Translations under genes and position numbers: made by a program
In this document: positions 53,427-62,369 of the stretch, in pieces
How the letters are laid out: each line of letters starts with the position of its first letter
Position numbering within the stretch: position 1 is the first letter of the stretch
Assembly (NCBI GenBank): GCA_035551455.1
Contig: DASZMZ010000083.1
Coordinates: 13,914-77,913, forward strand
DNA from: Sulfopaludibacter sp035551455
Lineage (GTDB): Bacteria; Acidobacteriota; Terriglobia; Bryobacterales; Bryobacteraceae
Direction of reading: 5' to 3'
DNA: 64,000 nucleotides
Notes under the pieces: generated by a model
Database searches by the model: none
The model's input: the letters and a program-made list of their open reading frames with translations, nothing else
What the model was told of the DNA's origin: nothing

Positions 53427-54539
53427 ATGCCGGACGCTACATTTTTAGACTCCACTGAACTGGTACTCAACATGGGCCCGCAGCATCCCTCCACGCACGG
53501 AGTGCTGCGCGTCATCCTCAAACTGGATGGCGAGAAGGTTTTGGGGACCGAGTGCATCATCGGGTATCTGCATCGCGGCGTGGAGAAGATCGCGGAAAAC
53601 CGGACGTACGCGCAGTTCAATCCCTACGTCGACCGGATGGACTATGTGGCGGCGATTTCCAATGGCCTGGGCTACTGCCTGGCAGTGGAAAAGCTGCTCA
53701 ATGTGGAGGCGCCGCCGCGGGCGCAGGTAGTCCGTGTGATCCTCACGGAATTGAATCGCATCGCCAGCCATTTGTTGTGGCTGGGTACGCACGCGCTGGA
53801 TATCGGCGCGATCACGCCGGTGTTTTACTGCCTGCGTGAACGCGAAGAGGCGCTCAAGATTTTCGAAAAGTACTGCGGCGCGCGTTTGACGACGCATGCC
53901 TTCCGCATTGGCGGACTGCTGTACGAAACGTACGAGGGTTTCGAGCAGGAAGTGGTGGCCTTCTGCGATATGTTCCTGCCGAAGGTGGACGAGTACGAGG
54001 AACTGCTCACCAACAATCGCATCTGGGTGGGACGGCTGAAGGATGTCGGCATTCTGAGCGGCGAGGAGTGCAAGGAATTCGGCGTGACTGGTCCGGTGCT
54101 GCGCGCGGCCGGCGTGAAGTGGGACTTGCGTAAGGAGCAGCCTTACTCCGGCTACGAGAAGTACGATTTCGATATTCCGATTCGCCAGAACGGCGATACG
54201 TATGACCGGTATGTGGTCCGCATGGAAGAGATGCGGCAGTCGGTGCGGATCATGCGGCAGGCGGTGGCGGCGATTCCGGAAGGGCCGATTATGGGCAAGG
54301 TCGGCAAGGTGATCAAACCGCCGGTGGGCGAGGCCTATGTTTCGATCGAGGCGCCCAAGGGCGAATTGGGCTATTACATCGTGAGCGACGGCTCGACGCA
54401 GCCCTACCGCTGCCGCGTCCGGCCTCCTTCTTTTGTGAATCTACAGGCGCTGGACCGGATGATTCGAGGCGGCCTGGTGGCGGATGTGGTGGCGGTAATC
54501 GGGACTTTGGATATTGTGTTGGGTGAGATCGATCGATGA
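53427..54539 (+). CDS. nuoD: NADH-quinone oxidoreductase subunit D
   Basis: A 370-residue NuoD (49-kDa subunit), which with NuoB forms the quinone-binding pocket. Conserved: 'LNMGPQHPSTHGVLRV' near residue 14, 'IGYLHRGVEKIAENRTYAQ', 'NRIASHLLWLGTHALDIGA' and the C-terminal 'IVLGEIDR'. Length is at the lower end for the family. It starts 7 bp after nuoC. The gap to nuoI (96 bp) holds an imperfect inverted repeat. Confidence 0.95.
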   Translation: MPDATFLDSTELVLNMGPQHPSTHGVLRVILKLDGEKVLGTECIIGYLHRGVEKIAENRTYAQFNPYVDRMDYVAAISNGLGYCLAVEKLLNVEAPPRAQVVRVILTELNRIASHLLWLGTHALDIGAITPVFYCLREREEALKIFEKYCGARLTTHAFRIGGLLYETYEGFEQEVVAFCDMFLPKVDEYEELLTNNRIWVGRLKDVGILSGEECKEFGVTGPVLRAAGVKWDLRKEQPYSGYEKYDFDIPIRQNGDTYDRYVVRMEEMRQSVRIMRQAVAAIPEGPIMGKVGKVIKPPVGEAYVSIEAPKGELGYYIVSDGSTQPYRCRVRPPSFVNLQALDRMIRGGLVADVVAVIGTLDIVLGEIDR

Positions 54540-54549
54540 AGAAAGAAGT

Positions 54550-54627
54550 CAGGAGTCAGAAGTCAGGAGTCAGAATGCGTGAGAGTTGGCGTCATTCTGC
54601 ATTCTGTCTTCTGACTCCTGTCTCCTG
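54550..54627. repeat. imperfect 29-bp inverted repeat between nuoD and nuoI
   Basis: Arms at 54550-54578 and 54599-54627 pair at 25 of 29 positions around a 20-nt loop. The left arm is itself built from a repeated GTCAGGAGTCAGA unit, and the right arm carries its complement. The RNA would form a long hairpin inside the operon. Such GACTCC/GAGTCA-type repeats look like miniature mobile repeats or intercistronic stabilisers; no target duplication or ORF is seen. Confidence 0.75.
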
Positions 54628-54635
54628 GTGATCTT

Positions 54636-55091
54636 ATGGGCAAGCTTCTAAAGAGCATATTCCTGGTGGATCTGTTTCAGGGACTTTGGGTTACGTTCCG
54701 GAATCAGCATCCCAAGTACATCTATACCGAGCAATATCCGGCGGAGCGGCCTAAGATTGCGGAGCGGTATCGGGGAGCGCCTCGCCTCAATATCAATCCG
54801 GATAATGGGGAAACGCTTTGTATCTCTTGCAATCTTTGCGCGCTGGCATGTCCTGAGACTCTGATTGTGGTGACCAGCCAGCGCAATGAAGAGACCAAGC
54901 GGAAAGATCTCACCACGTTCACGTACGACACTTCCCGCTGCATGTTCTGCGGACTGTGCGAAGACGCCTGTCCGGTGGACGCGCTGGAACTGACCCAGGA
55001 TTTCGAGATGGCGACATACACCCGCGAGGGCCAAATCTGGGACCGGCAGATGCTCGAAGAAGGACCCAGACCGACGCAATACAAATGCTAG
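54636..55091 (+). CDS. nuoI: NADH-quinone oxidoreductase subunit I
   Basis: A 151-residue ferredoxin-like subunit with two 4Fe-4S motifs: 'CISCNLCALACPE' near residue 63 and 'CMFCGLCEDACPVDAL' near 105, the N6a and N6b clusters that lead electrons to NuoB. The N-terminal amphipathic segment (KSIFLVDLFQGLWVTFRNQH) is typical. No strong ribosome site precedes it; translation may depend on the upstream hairpin region. It overlaps nuoJ by 7 bp. Confidence 0.94.
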   Translation: MGKLLKSIFLVDLFQGLWVTFRNQHPKYIYTEQYPAERPKIAERYRGAPRLNINPDNGETLCISCNLCALACPETLIVVTSQRNEETKRKDLTTFTYDTSRCMFCGLCEDACPVDALELTQDFEMATYTREGQIWDRQMLEEGPRPTQYKC

Positions 55092-55600
55092 ATACCGTCC
55101 TGTTCTACATCTTCGCGGTGATGACGCTGCTAGGCGGCATACTCACCATCACCCGTCGCAACGCGGTGCATAGCGCGATTTCCCTGATTGTTTCCCTGCT
55201 CGGCGTGGCCGGTCTTTACCTGCTACAGCACGCCGAATTTCTGTTCGCCGTCCAGATTGTGTTGTACGTGGGCGGCATCATGGTGCTGTTCCTGTTTGTA
55301 ATCATGCTGGTGAATCTGGATCAGGCGGCCACGGAGCGGCAGTTTAACCGTCAGTGGCTGGTGGCGCTGGCGGCGGTGGGCGCGGTGGGCGCGGAACTGG
55401 CCTACTTCTTCTATAAGGGGAAGGACGCGTTCCATGTGGGCGACGCCATTGCGGCGCTGCCCGTGATTGGCGGAACGGGCAATACGGAGATGGTGGCCGA
55501 CTCCCTGTTTTCCGAGTATCTGCTGCCCTTCGAGGTGGCTTCCCTGCTGCTGCTGGTGGCGGTGGTGGGTTCCGTGGTGATGGCGAAAAAGAGGATTTGA
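55085..55600 (+). CDS. nuoJ: NADH-quinone oxidoreductase subunit J
   Basis: A 171-residue membrane subunit with five TM helices. 'FYIFAVMTLLGGILTITRRN', 'AVHSAISLIVSLLGVAGLYL' and 'IVLYVGGIMVLFLFVIMLVN' (the helix with the pi-bulge that gates proton translocation) are diagnostic. ATG at 55085 overlaps the end of nuoI by 7 bp; nuoK starts 2 bp after its stop. Confidence 0.94.
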   Translation: MLDTVLFYIFAVMTLLGGILTITRRNAVHSAISLIVSLLGVAGLYLLQHAEFLFAVQIVLYVGGIMVLFLFVIMLVNLDQAATERQFNRQWLVALAAVGAVGAELAYFFYKGKDAFHVGDAIAALPVIGGTGNTEMVADSLFSEYLLPFEVASLLLLVAVVGSVVMAKKRI

Positions 55601-55602
55601 CC

Positions 55603-55929
55603 ATGCATCCCGTCACGACAGTACATTACCTGGCGTTGAGCGCCGCCCTGTTGCTCATCGGCACCGTGGGCGTGCTGACGCGCCGCAATATCGTGATCAT
55701 TCTGATGTCGATCGAGCTGATCCTCAACGCCGTAAACATCAATCTGGTCGCTTTTTCGCATTCTTTTGCGCAATCCATGCCGGCCGATCATGTGCGCGGC
55801 CAGGTGTTTGCGATTTTCGTCATTACCGATGCGGTGGCCGAAGCCGCCGTTGGGTTGGGCATCCTGATCGCGCTGTTCCGTAATAAGGAAACGGTGCTGG
55901 CGGATGAAATTGATTTGCTGAAGTGGTAG
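55603..55929 (+). CDS. nuoK: NADH-quinone oxidoreductase subunit K
   Basis: A 108-residue, three-TM subunit homologous to MrpC. 'LLIGTVGVLTRRNIVIILMS' and 'IELILNAVNINLVAFS' carry the two membrane glutamates of the proton path (Glu in 'SIELIL' and in 'DAVAEAAVGLG'). ATG 55603 is preferred over an in-frame TTG two codons upstream because AGAGGA is 7 bp before it. Confidence 0.94.
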   Translation: MHPVTTVHYLALSAALLLIGTVGVLTRRNIVIILMSIELILNAVNINLVAFSHSFAQSMPADHVRGQVFAIFVITDAVAEAAVGLGILIALFRNKETVLADEIDLLKW

Positions 55930-55936
55930 GAGAACC

Positions 55937-58150
55937 GTGAATTTTCTCGACCAAATCTGGCTGATTCCCCTGTTCCCGTTGTTGGGAGCGGCGCTGATGC
56001 TGCTGTTGGGTAAGAGACTCGACCCGCAGCCTCAGTCGGAAGTAGCGGTGGCGCCCGGCGTGGAGCCAATTTACGAACATGGCCACGGGCCGTCGCACGA
56101 TCACGGCCATGCGCCCGCGCACGGTCAGGGTCACGATCAGGGTCATGGCGGTCACGGTCATCATCCGCATTCTCCGCTGAAGTTCCTCATCAATCTGATC
56201 TGCCCGGGGATGATCCTGCTCTCGTTCATCTTCTCCGCGGGCGCGGTCTACCAATTGGCGCAGCTTCCCCATCGCATCCATCAGGTGATTCAATTCACGT
56301 GGATGGCCGGTCTGCCGTTCCACATGGCGAACGGACAGCTCGCCACGTTTTCGGCGGATTGGGGCTTCCTGCTGGACCCGCTCAGCTCGGTGATGATCCT
56401 GGTGATCACGGGTATCGGCTTCCTGATTCACGTGTATTCGACGGGGTACATGGCCCATGACAACGGCTATTACCGCTTCTTCGGCTACCTCAACCTATTC
56501 GTCTTCTTCATGCTGATGCTGGTGCTGGCGAACAACTACATCCTGTTGTTCGTTGGCTGGGAAGGCGTGGGGTTGTGCAGTTACCTGCTGATCGGTTTCT
56601 ACTTCCACAAGAAGTCGGCGGGCGATGCCGGTAAGAAGGCATTCATCGTGAATCGTGTGGGCGACGCGGGCTTCGTGCTCGGCATGCTGCTGATGCTGAG
56701 CGTCCTCGGCACGGTGCGATTCACGGATGTCAATGCGGTGCTGCGTAGCGGCCATTACGCTCCGGAGGTCGCCGGATTCGGCGCACTCAGCGCGATGTCG
56801 CTGCTGATGTTCTTCGGCGCCACCGGCAAATCGGCGCAAATTCCGCTGTATGTGTGGCTGCCCGACGCGATGGAAGGTCCCACGCCCGTTTCCGCGCTGA
56901 TCCATGCCGCGACCATGGTCACGGCCGGGGTCTACATGGTGGCCCGGTCGGCGGCGCTGTTCCAACTGACGCCGCACACTTCCACGGTGGTCGCCACGAT
57001 CGGCGCTTTCACGGCGATTCTGGCTGCCAGCATCGCGCTGGTGCAGAACGATATCAAGCGCGTTCTGGCGTACTCCACGGTGAGTCAGTTGGGCTACATG
57101 TTCCTGGCTCTCGGCGTGGGCGCGTACTGGGTGGCGATCTTCCACGTTTTCACGCACGCGTTCTTCAAGGCCCTGCTCTTCCTGGGTTCCGGCTCGGTGA
57201 TTCACGCCATGAGCGGCGAGCAGGACATGCGCCACATGGGCGGCTTGAAGAATAAGATCCCGATCACCCACTGGACGATGTTCGTGGGCTCGGTGGCCAT
57301 CGCCGGAATTCCCGGACTGGCCGGCTTCTTCTCGAAGGACGAGATTCTCTGGCAGACTTACAGTTCGCCGCAGGGCTCGCAACTCTTGTGGGGCATCGGT
57401 ATCGCCACCGCGGCCATGACTGCCTTCTATATGTGGCGGCTGATGAACTTGACGTTCTACGGTCCCAGCCGCGCGAAGGCGGACGTGCAGGCGCACATTC
57501 ACGAATCGCCCGTGTCGATGACCGGACCGCTGACTGTACTGGCGCTCGGCAGCATCCTGGCCGGATGGCTGGGCGTGCCGAAACTGTGGAGCATGTTCGG
57601 CGAGAACTTCCGGTCGTTCGAATCCTGGCTGGCCCCGGTGTTCTCCTCGGCGGCGGCGGAGGCTGCGAAAGAGGGCGCGCACGATGCGTCGACGGAATGG
57701 ATCCTGATGGGCTTCAGTGTGGCCATCGCCGTCATGGGCATCGTCATCGCACGGTACTTCTACTATCACAAGCCGGGCATTCCAGATACGCTCGAAAAGA
57801 AACTTCGCCCGCTGCACGGTCTGCTCTATCAGAAATGGTACGTGGACGAGATTTACGATTTCATCTTCGTCAACGGACTGTGTAAAGGCGGCGGGCTGCT
57901 GCTGGGCGCGTTCGACCGCAATGTAGTGGATGGCGGCGTCAACGGCGCCGGATGGTTGACTCGCTTCACGGCGCGCGTCTCGATGTGGTGGGACACCTGG
58001 ATCATCGATGGCGCGGTCCGCTTCGGATCTTTCTTCGTCAAGATGCTGTCTTACCCGGTCTGCATCCTCCAGACCGGCCGCGTGCAGGCGTACGCGTTCT
58101 TCATTCTGGTGGGAGCGATGGCGTTTCTGGGGTATTACGTAGCTCGATAA
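55937..58150 (+). CDS. nuoL: NADH-quinone oxidoreductase subunit L with His-rich loop
   Basis: A 737-residue antiporter-like subunit at the far end of the membrane arm. Core motifs: 'LLFVGWEGVGLCSYLLIGF', 'GKSAQIPLYVWLPDAMEGPT', 'SALIHAATMVTAGVYMVARS', 'DIKRVLAYSTVSQLGYM' and 'HVFTHAFFKALLFLGSGSV'. Between the first two TM helices (residues 48-78) there are 12 histidines in about 30 residues (HGHGPSHDHGHAPAHGQGHD and onward), an unusual insertion that should lie at the membrane surface. GTG start with AGGAGA upstream. Confidence 0.95.
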   Translation: MNFLDQIWLIPLFPLLGAALMLLLGKRLDPQPQSEVAVAPGVEPIYEHGHGPSHDHGHAPAHGQGHDQGHGGHGHHPHSPLKFLINLICPGMILLSFIFSAGAVYQLAQLPHRIHQVIQFTWMAGLPFHMANGQLATFSADWGFLLDPLSSVMILVITGIGFLIHVYSTGYMAHDNGYYRFFGYLNLFVFFMLMLVLANNYILLFVGWEGVGLCSYLLIGFYFHKKSAGDAGKKAFIVNRVGDAGFVLGMLLMLSVLGTVRFTDVNAVLRSGHYAPEVAGFGALSAMSLLMFFGATGKSAQIPLYVWLPDAMEGPTPVSALIHAATMVTAGVYMVARSAALFQLTPHTSTVVATIGAFTAILAASIALVQNDIKRVLAYSTVSQLGYMFLALGVGAYWVAIFHVFTHAFFKALLFLGSGSVIHAMSGEQDMRHMGGLKNKIPITHWTMFVGSVAIAGIPGLAGFFSKDEILWQTYSSPQGSQLLWGIGIATAAMTAFYMWRLMNLTFYGPSRAKADVQAHIHESPVSMTGPLTVLALGSILAGWLGVPKLWSMFGENFRSFESWLAPVFSSAAAEAAKEGAHDASTEWILMGFSVAIAVMGIVIARYFYYHKPGIPDTLEKKLRPLHGLLYQKWYVDEIYDFIFVNGLCKGGGLLLGAFDRNVVDGGVNGAGWLTRFTARVSMWWDTWIIDGAVRFGSFFVKMLSYPVCILQTGRVQAYAFFILVGAMAFLGYYVAR

Positions 58151-58154
58151 CCAT

Positions 58155-59705
58155 ATGGACCAGCACTTACTCAGCATCATCCTCTTTACACCCCTGGCCG
58201 GCCTGTTTGTCCTCATGCTCATTCCCTCGAAGAGCAAGGACCTGATCCGCGTGTGGGCCAACCTGGCGAGTTTCGCTGGTTTCCTGGTTTCGCTGCCGCT
58301 GCTCTCCCGCTTCCAGACGGGCGCGCCCGGCTTCCAATTTGAAGAACGGTTCGACTGGATCCCCACTCTGGGCGCGCACTATCACATCGGCGTCGATGGG
58401 ATCAGCCTGCTCATGGTGATGCTCACCACGGTGATGGGCTTCATTGCGGTGCTCTGCTCCTGGAGCGCGATTCAAGATCGCTTGAAGGAATACTATGCCA
58501 TGTTCCTGCTGCTGCAGACGGGCATGCTGGGCGTCTTCCTCTCGCTGGATTTTTTCCTGTTCTACATCTTCTGGGAACTGGTCCTGGTCCCGATGTACTT
58601 CATCATCGGGGTGTGGGGCGGTCCGCGAAAACTCTACGCGGCCATCAAGTTCTTCCTCTATACGCTGGCCGGGTCCGTGCTGATGCTGCTGGGCATCCTG
58701 ACCCTGTATTTCAAGCATGCCGAACAGTTCGGCAGTTACAGCTTTGAGATCTCTGAACTGATGCGCGTCACGCTGCCGTTGAGCACGCAGGAAATTGTTT
58801 TCTGGGCCTTCTTCATCGGCTTCGCCATCAAGGTGCCGATGTTCCCCTTCCACACGTGGCTGCCCGACGCGCACGTGGAAGCTCCTACCGCGGGGTCGGT
58901 GATTCTGGCGGCGGTGCTCTTGAAGATGGGGACGTACGGCTTCCTGCGATTCTCGCTGCCGCTGCTGCCCACGGCGTCCAGCGACCGGACCATCGTGCAG
59001 ATTCTGGCGGTGCTCTCGATCATCGGCATCATCTACGGCGCGCTGGTCTGCCTGATGCAGCAGGATTGGAAAAAGCTGGTGGCGTATTCTTCGGTGAGCC
59101 ACCTGGGCTTCTGCACGCTCGGCATATTCTCGCTGAATCCGAACGGCATTGCGGGTAGCGTACTCCAGCAGGTCAACCACGGTATATCTACCGGCATGCT
59201 CTTCATGGTGATCGGCCTCGTATACGAACGCCGCCACACGCGCCTGATTTCCGAGTATGGCGGTCTGGCGCACGTGATGCCGAAGTTCGCCATCATCTTC
59301 GCGATCGCCATGTTGAGTTCCGCGGGACTGCCGCTGCTCAACGGCTTCGTCGGCGAGTTCACGATTTTGCAGGGCGCATTCGAGGCCAATCGGATTTGGG
59401 CGGCCTTCGCGGTGAGCGGTGTGATTCTCGGCGCGGCTTACCTGCTCTGGCTGTATCAGAGGACGGTGCTGGGCCAGATCACGAACGGCAAGAACCTCAC
59501 GCTGCACGATTTGAATTTCCGCGAAGTCGCGATGTTCGTGCCGCTGATCGCGTGGGCCATCTGGATCGGAGTTTATCCCAAACCCTACTTCGAGATTCTG
59601 CAGCGTCCCGTGGCTGAGATCGTCGAACGGGTGCATCCCGGCTACTTCAACGGAGGCGTTCTGGCGGCCAATCCTCAAGCTCCTCTCCCCGGAGGTGCGA
59701 AATGA
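58155..59705 (+). CDS. nuoM: NADH-quinone oxidoreductase subunit M
   Basis: A 516-residue, 14-TM antiporter-like subunit. 'GVDGISLLMVMLTTVMGFIA', 'FYIFWELVLVPMYFIIGVWG' (TM5 glutamate), 'AIKVPMFPFHTWLPDAHVEA' with TM7 lysine, and 'LVAYSSVSHLGFCTLGIF' match NuoM rather than NuoL or NuoN. ATG 4 bp after the nuoL stop; the end overlaps nuoN by 4 bp (ATGA). Confidence 0.95.
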   Translation: MDQHLLSIILFTPLAGLFVLMLIPSKSKDLIRVWANLASFAGFLVSLPLLSRFQTGAPGFQFEERFDWIPTLGAHYHIGVDGISLLMVMLTTVMGFIAVLCSWSAIQDRLKEYYAMFLLLQTGMLGVFLSLDFFLFYIFWELVLVPMYFIIGVWGGPRKLYAAIKFFLYTLAGSVLMLLGILTLYFKHAEQFGSYSFEISELMRVTLPLSTQEIVFWAFFIGFAIKVPMFPFHTWLPDAHVEAPTAGSVILAAVLLKMGTYGFLRFSLPLLPTASSDRTIVQILAVLSIIGIIYGALVCLMQQDWKKLVAYSSVSHLGFCTLGIFSLNPNGIAGSVLQQVNHGISTGMLFMVIGLVYERRHTRLISEYGGLAHVMPKFAIIFAIAMLSSAGLPLLNGFVGEFTILQGAFEANRIWAAFAVSGVILGAAYLLWLYQRTVLGQITNGKNLTLHDLNFREVAMFVPLIAWAIWIGVYPKPYFEILQRPVAEIVERVHPGYFNGGVLAANPQAPLPGGAK

Positions 59706-61171
59706 ATTTCAGCTTCACCAGTACGGATCAATTCACCATTACCCCGGCGGTGCTGCTGGCGTTGTTCGGCTGCGCCATCCTGCTCTTCGACTTCTGGATT
59801 TTCCCCGACCCGCGTCAGCGCAAATGGCTGATCATCTTCGTCGGTTTGGCGGAAGGCTTCGTGGGCTTCAGCCTGTTCCGGCAGGCGTCCTATATCGCCG
59901 CACAGAACGGACAGGCGCTCAGCGGTTTCGGTCAGGCGGTGAGGATCGACAATTTCAGCATCTTCTTCAACGCGATCTTCCTGATTACCGCGCTCATCGT
60001 CGCGCTGGTGTCGTATAAGTATCTGGAGATTGCCGGCGAGCATCACGGCGAATACTACGGGCTGATCCTCTTCGCGCAATGCGGCATGTACTTCCTGGCC
60101 ACCGGCTCAGACCTGGTCACACTGTTCATCGGCCTCGAACTGATGGCCCTCTCCTTTTATGTGATGGTGGGTTTTCTGCGCGGCGACCGGCGATCCAACG
60201 AAGCCTCGCTCAAGTATCTTCTGCTGGGCGCCTTCTCCACGGGCTTCCTGGCGTACGGCTTCTCGGTGCTGTACGGTCTGGCCGGTTCCACCAGTTTGAC
60301 GGACATTCAGGCTGCGATCGAAGCGCGTCCCGCGTGGGACCCGGTCGTGTTTCTGGCTCTGGCGACTACCTCAGTGGGTCTGCTTTTCAAGATCTCCGCC
60401 GCGCCGTTCCACATGTGGGCCCCCGATGCCTATGAGGGCGCTCCCACTCCCGTCACTGCCTACCTTTCGGTCGCATCCAAGGCGGCATCCATCGCCTTCC
60501 TGCTGCGCATGTTCACCGGTCCCTTCAAATCGCTGAGCGTCGAGTGGCAGCCCATTCTGGCCTTCGTGGCCATCCTCACGCTGACCCTCGGAAATCTGGC
60601 GGCAATCAATCAGACCAATATCAAGCGGCTGCTGGCATACAGTTCGATCTCGCATGCCGGCTACATGCTGCTGGGCCTGGTGGCGAATAATGAGACCGGC
60701 ATCAACGGCGTCCTGGTCTACGTGATGGTGTACACCTTCATGAATCTGGGAGCGTTCGTGGTGATCACGGCCATGCGGCGGCAGGGCATCATCGGCGAAG
60801 AGTTGGACGATCTGGCCGGCCTGATGCACAAGAGCCCCGGTTACGCCATGCTCATGCTGGTGTTCCTGCTTTCGCTCGCGGGCATCCCGCCCACCGCCGG
60901 CTTCCTGGGCAAGTACTACATTTTCTATGCGCTGATCGAAAGCGGCCATTACGGTCTGGCTATCGTCGCCACGCTCTATGTGGCGGTGGCCATTTATTAC
61001 TACTTCAAGATCGTGCGCAGCATGTTCATTCGCGAGGAAATGGAAAAGACCCCCGTCGCGACCACTTTTGGACTGCGCCTGGCCCTCGGCGTCAGCGGAC
61101 TGATGACCCTGCTCATCGGCATCTACCCCGAGCCCTTCCTCGAGTGGGCCAAGAACTCGTTGGTGCGATAA
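59702..61171 (+). CDS. nuoN: NADH-quinone oxidoreductase subunit N
   Basis: A 489-residue antiporter-like subunit of the membrane arm. 'LFIGLELMALSFYVMVGFLR', 'LKYLLLGAFSTGFLAYGFSV', 'KISAAPFHMWAPDAYEGAPT' and 'NIKRLLAYSSISHAGYMLLG' are the NuoN signatures. Translationally coupled to nuoM by the ATGA overlap. In most operons nuoN is last; here nuoH follows 7 bp later. Confidence 0.95.
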   Translation: MNFSFTSTDQFTITPAVLLALFGCAILLFDFWIFPDPRQRKWLIIFVGLAEGFVGFSLFRQASYIAAQNGQALSGFGQAVRIDNFSIFFNAIFLITALIVALVSYKYLEIAGEHHGEYYGLILFAQCGMYFLATGSDLVTLFIGLELMALSFYVMVGFLRGDRRSNEASLKYLLLGAFSTGFLAYGFSVLYGLAGSTSLTDIQAAIEARPAWDPVVFLALATTSVGLLFKISAAPFHMWAPDAYEGAPTPVTAYLSVASKAASIAFLLRMFTGPFKSLSVEWQPILAFVAILTLTLGNLAAINQTNIKRLLAYSSISHAGYMLLGLVANNETGINGVLVYVMVYTFMNLGAFVVITAMRRQGIIGEELDDLAGLMHKSPGYAMLMLVFLLSLAGIPPTAGFLGKYYIFYALIESGHYGLAIVATLYVAVAIYYYFKIVRSMFIREEMEKTPVATTFGLRLALGVSGLMTLLIGIYPEPFLEWAKNSLVR

Positions 61172-61178
61172 GGACAAT

Positions 61179-62369
61179 ATGAACGCGGTTCTCTCACATC
61201 CGTTATTCATGCCACTGCTGGTGACCGTGGTCATCATCGCGGCCTTCCCGCTGGTGGCGGGCTACATCGTGCTGGTGGAGCGCAAAGTTCTGGCCGATTT
61301 CCAGGTGCGCCTGGGACCCATGCGCGTGGGGCCGCACGGACTGCTGCAGCCGATCGCCGACGCGCTCAAACTGCTGCTCAAGGAAGACATCATTCCCGCC
61401 GATTCGGATAAGGTCCTGTTCTGGTTCGCGCCGTGCATTTCCACCATCACCGGTCTGGTCGCGTTCAGCGTTCTACCGTTTTCGAATTCGATTTTTGTTG
61501 CCGACGTCAATGTCGGACTGCTCATTGTCTCCGCCGCCTCCGCGGTCGGTATCCTCGGCATCATTCTCGGCGGCTGGTCGTCCAACAGCCACTATTCGCT
61601 GCTGGGCGCGCTCCGCAGCGCGGCGCAGTTGGTGAGCTATGAAGTGGCGCTTTCCTTCGCGCTGTTGAGCGGCGTGATGCTGGCCGGTACGCTCAGCATG
61701 CGCGGCATCGTGAATGCGCAACTGGAACACGGCGTCTGGGGCGTGTTCGACAATTACCTGTTCATGATCGTGCCGTTTGCGATCTACATCATCGCCGCGA
61801 CGGCGGAGACCAATCGGGCGCCGTTCGATCTGCCGGAAGCCGAATCTGAACTGGTCGCCGGTTTCCATACCGAGTACAGCGGCTTCCGCTGGGCGCTCTA
61901 CTTCCTGGCCGAGTACGCCAATATTTTCGTGGTGTCGAGTGTGGCCGTGACGTTGTTCTGGGGCGGTTGGCTGCGGCCTTTCCCCAGCATTGGCTGGCTG
62001 GCCGTGCCGCTCAATTTCGGTGTCCCGGCGATTCTGTTCCTGGGCTCGGGCCTGGCCACCTTCACGCTGGTCAAGAAGCTGAAGGATTCCATGCAGCAGA
62101 AGGTGCTGGTCGGCGCCGCGCTGCTCTGTATGGGCCTGGCCGTGCCGTTCCTCATTCCGTCAGTCAACGCCGCCGTCATCGGACTCTTCTGGTTCCTGTT
62201 CAAAGTCTTCTGCTTCGTGTATATGATGATCTGGTTCCGCGGCACGTTCCCGCGTTTCCGTTACGATCAGTTGATGAATATCGGCTGGAAGATCGCCATC
62301 CCTACCGGCATGGCGGCCGTACTGATCAACGCCATCATCGGCATGCTCCGCAACAGACCGATTCCATGA
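61179..62369 (+). CDS. nuoH: NADH-quinone oxidoreductase subunit H
   Basis: A 396-residue, about eight-TM subunit linking the quinone site to the antiporter subunits. 'YIVLVERKVLADFQVRLGPM', 'VGPHGLLQPIADALKLLLKE', 'AATAETNRAPFDLPEAESEL' and 'ELVAGFHTEYSGFRWALYFL' are highly conserved quinone-channel sequences. Its place at the end of the cluster, after nuoN, is unusual; normally it lies between nuoG and nuoI. The stop overlaps the next gene as ATGA. Confidence 0.95.
   Translation: MNAVLSHPLFMPLLVTVVIIAAFPLVAGYIVLVERKVLADFQVRLGPMRVGPHGLLQPIADALKLLLKEDIIPADSDKVLFWFAPCISTITGLVAFSVLPFSNSIFVADVNVGLLIVSAASAVGILGIILGGWSSNSHYSLLGALRSAAQLVSYEVALSFALLSGVMLAGTLSMRGIVNAQLEHGVWGVFDNYLFMIVPFAIYIIAATAETNRAPFDLPEAESELVAGFHTEYSGFRWALYFLAEYANIFVVSSVAVTLFWGGWLRPFPSIGWLAVPLNFGVPAILFLGSGLATFTLVKKLKDSMQQKVLVGAALLCMGLAVPFLIPSVNAAVIGLFWFLFKVFCFVYMMIWFRGTFPRFRYDQLMNIGWKIAIPTGMAAVLINAIIGMLRNRPIP

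Noticed and set aside
54550..54627. Possible CRISPR-like repeat
   Set aside because: The units are adjacent and inverted without unique spacers, and no cas genes are present.
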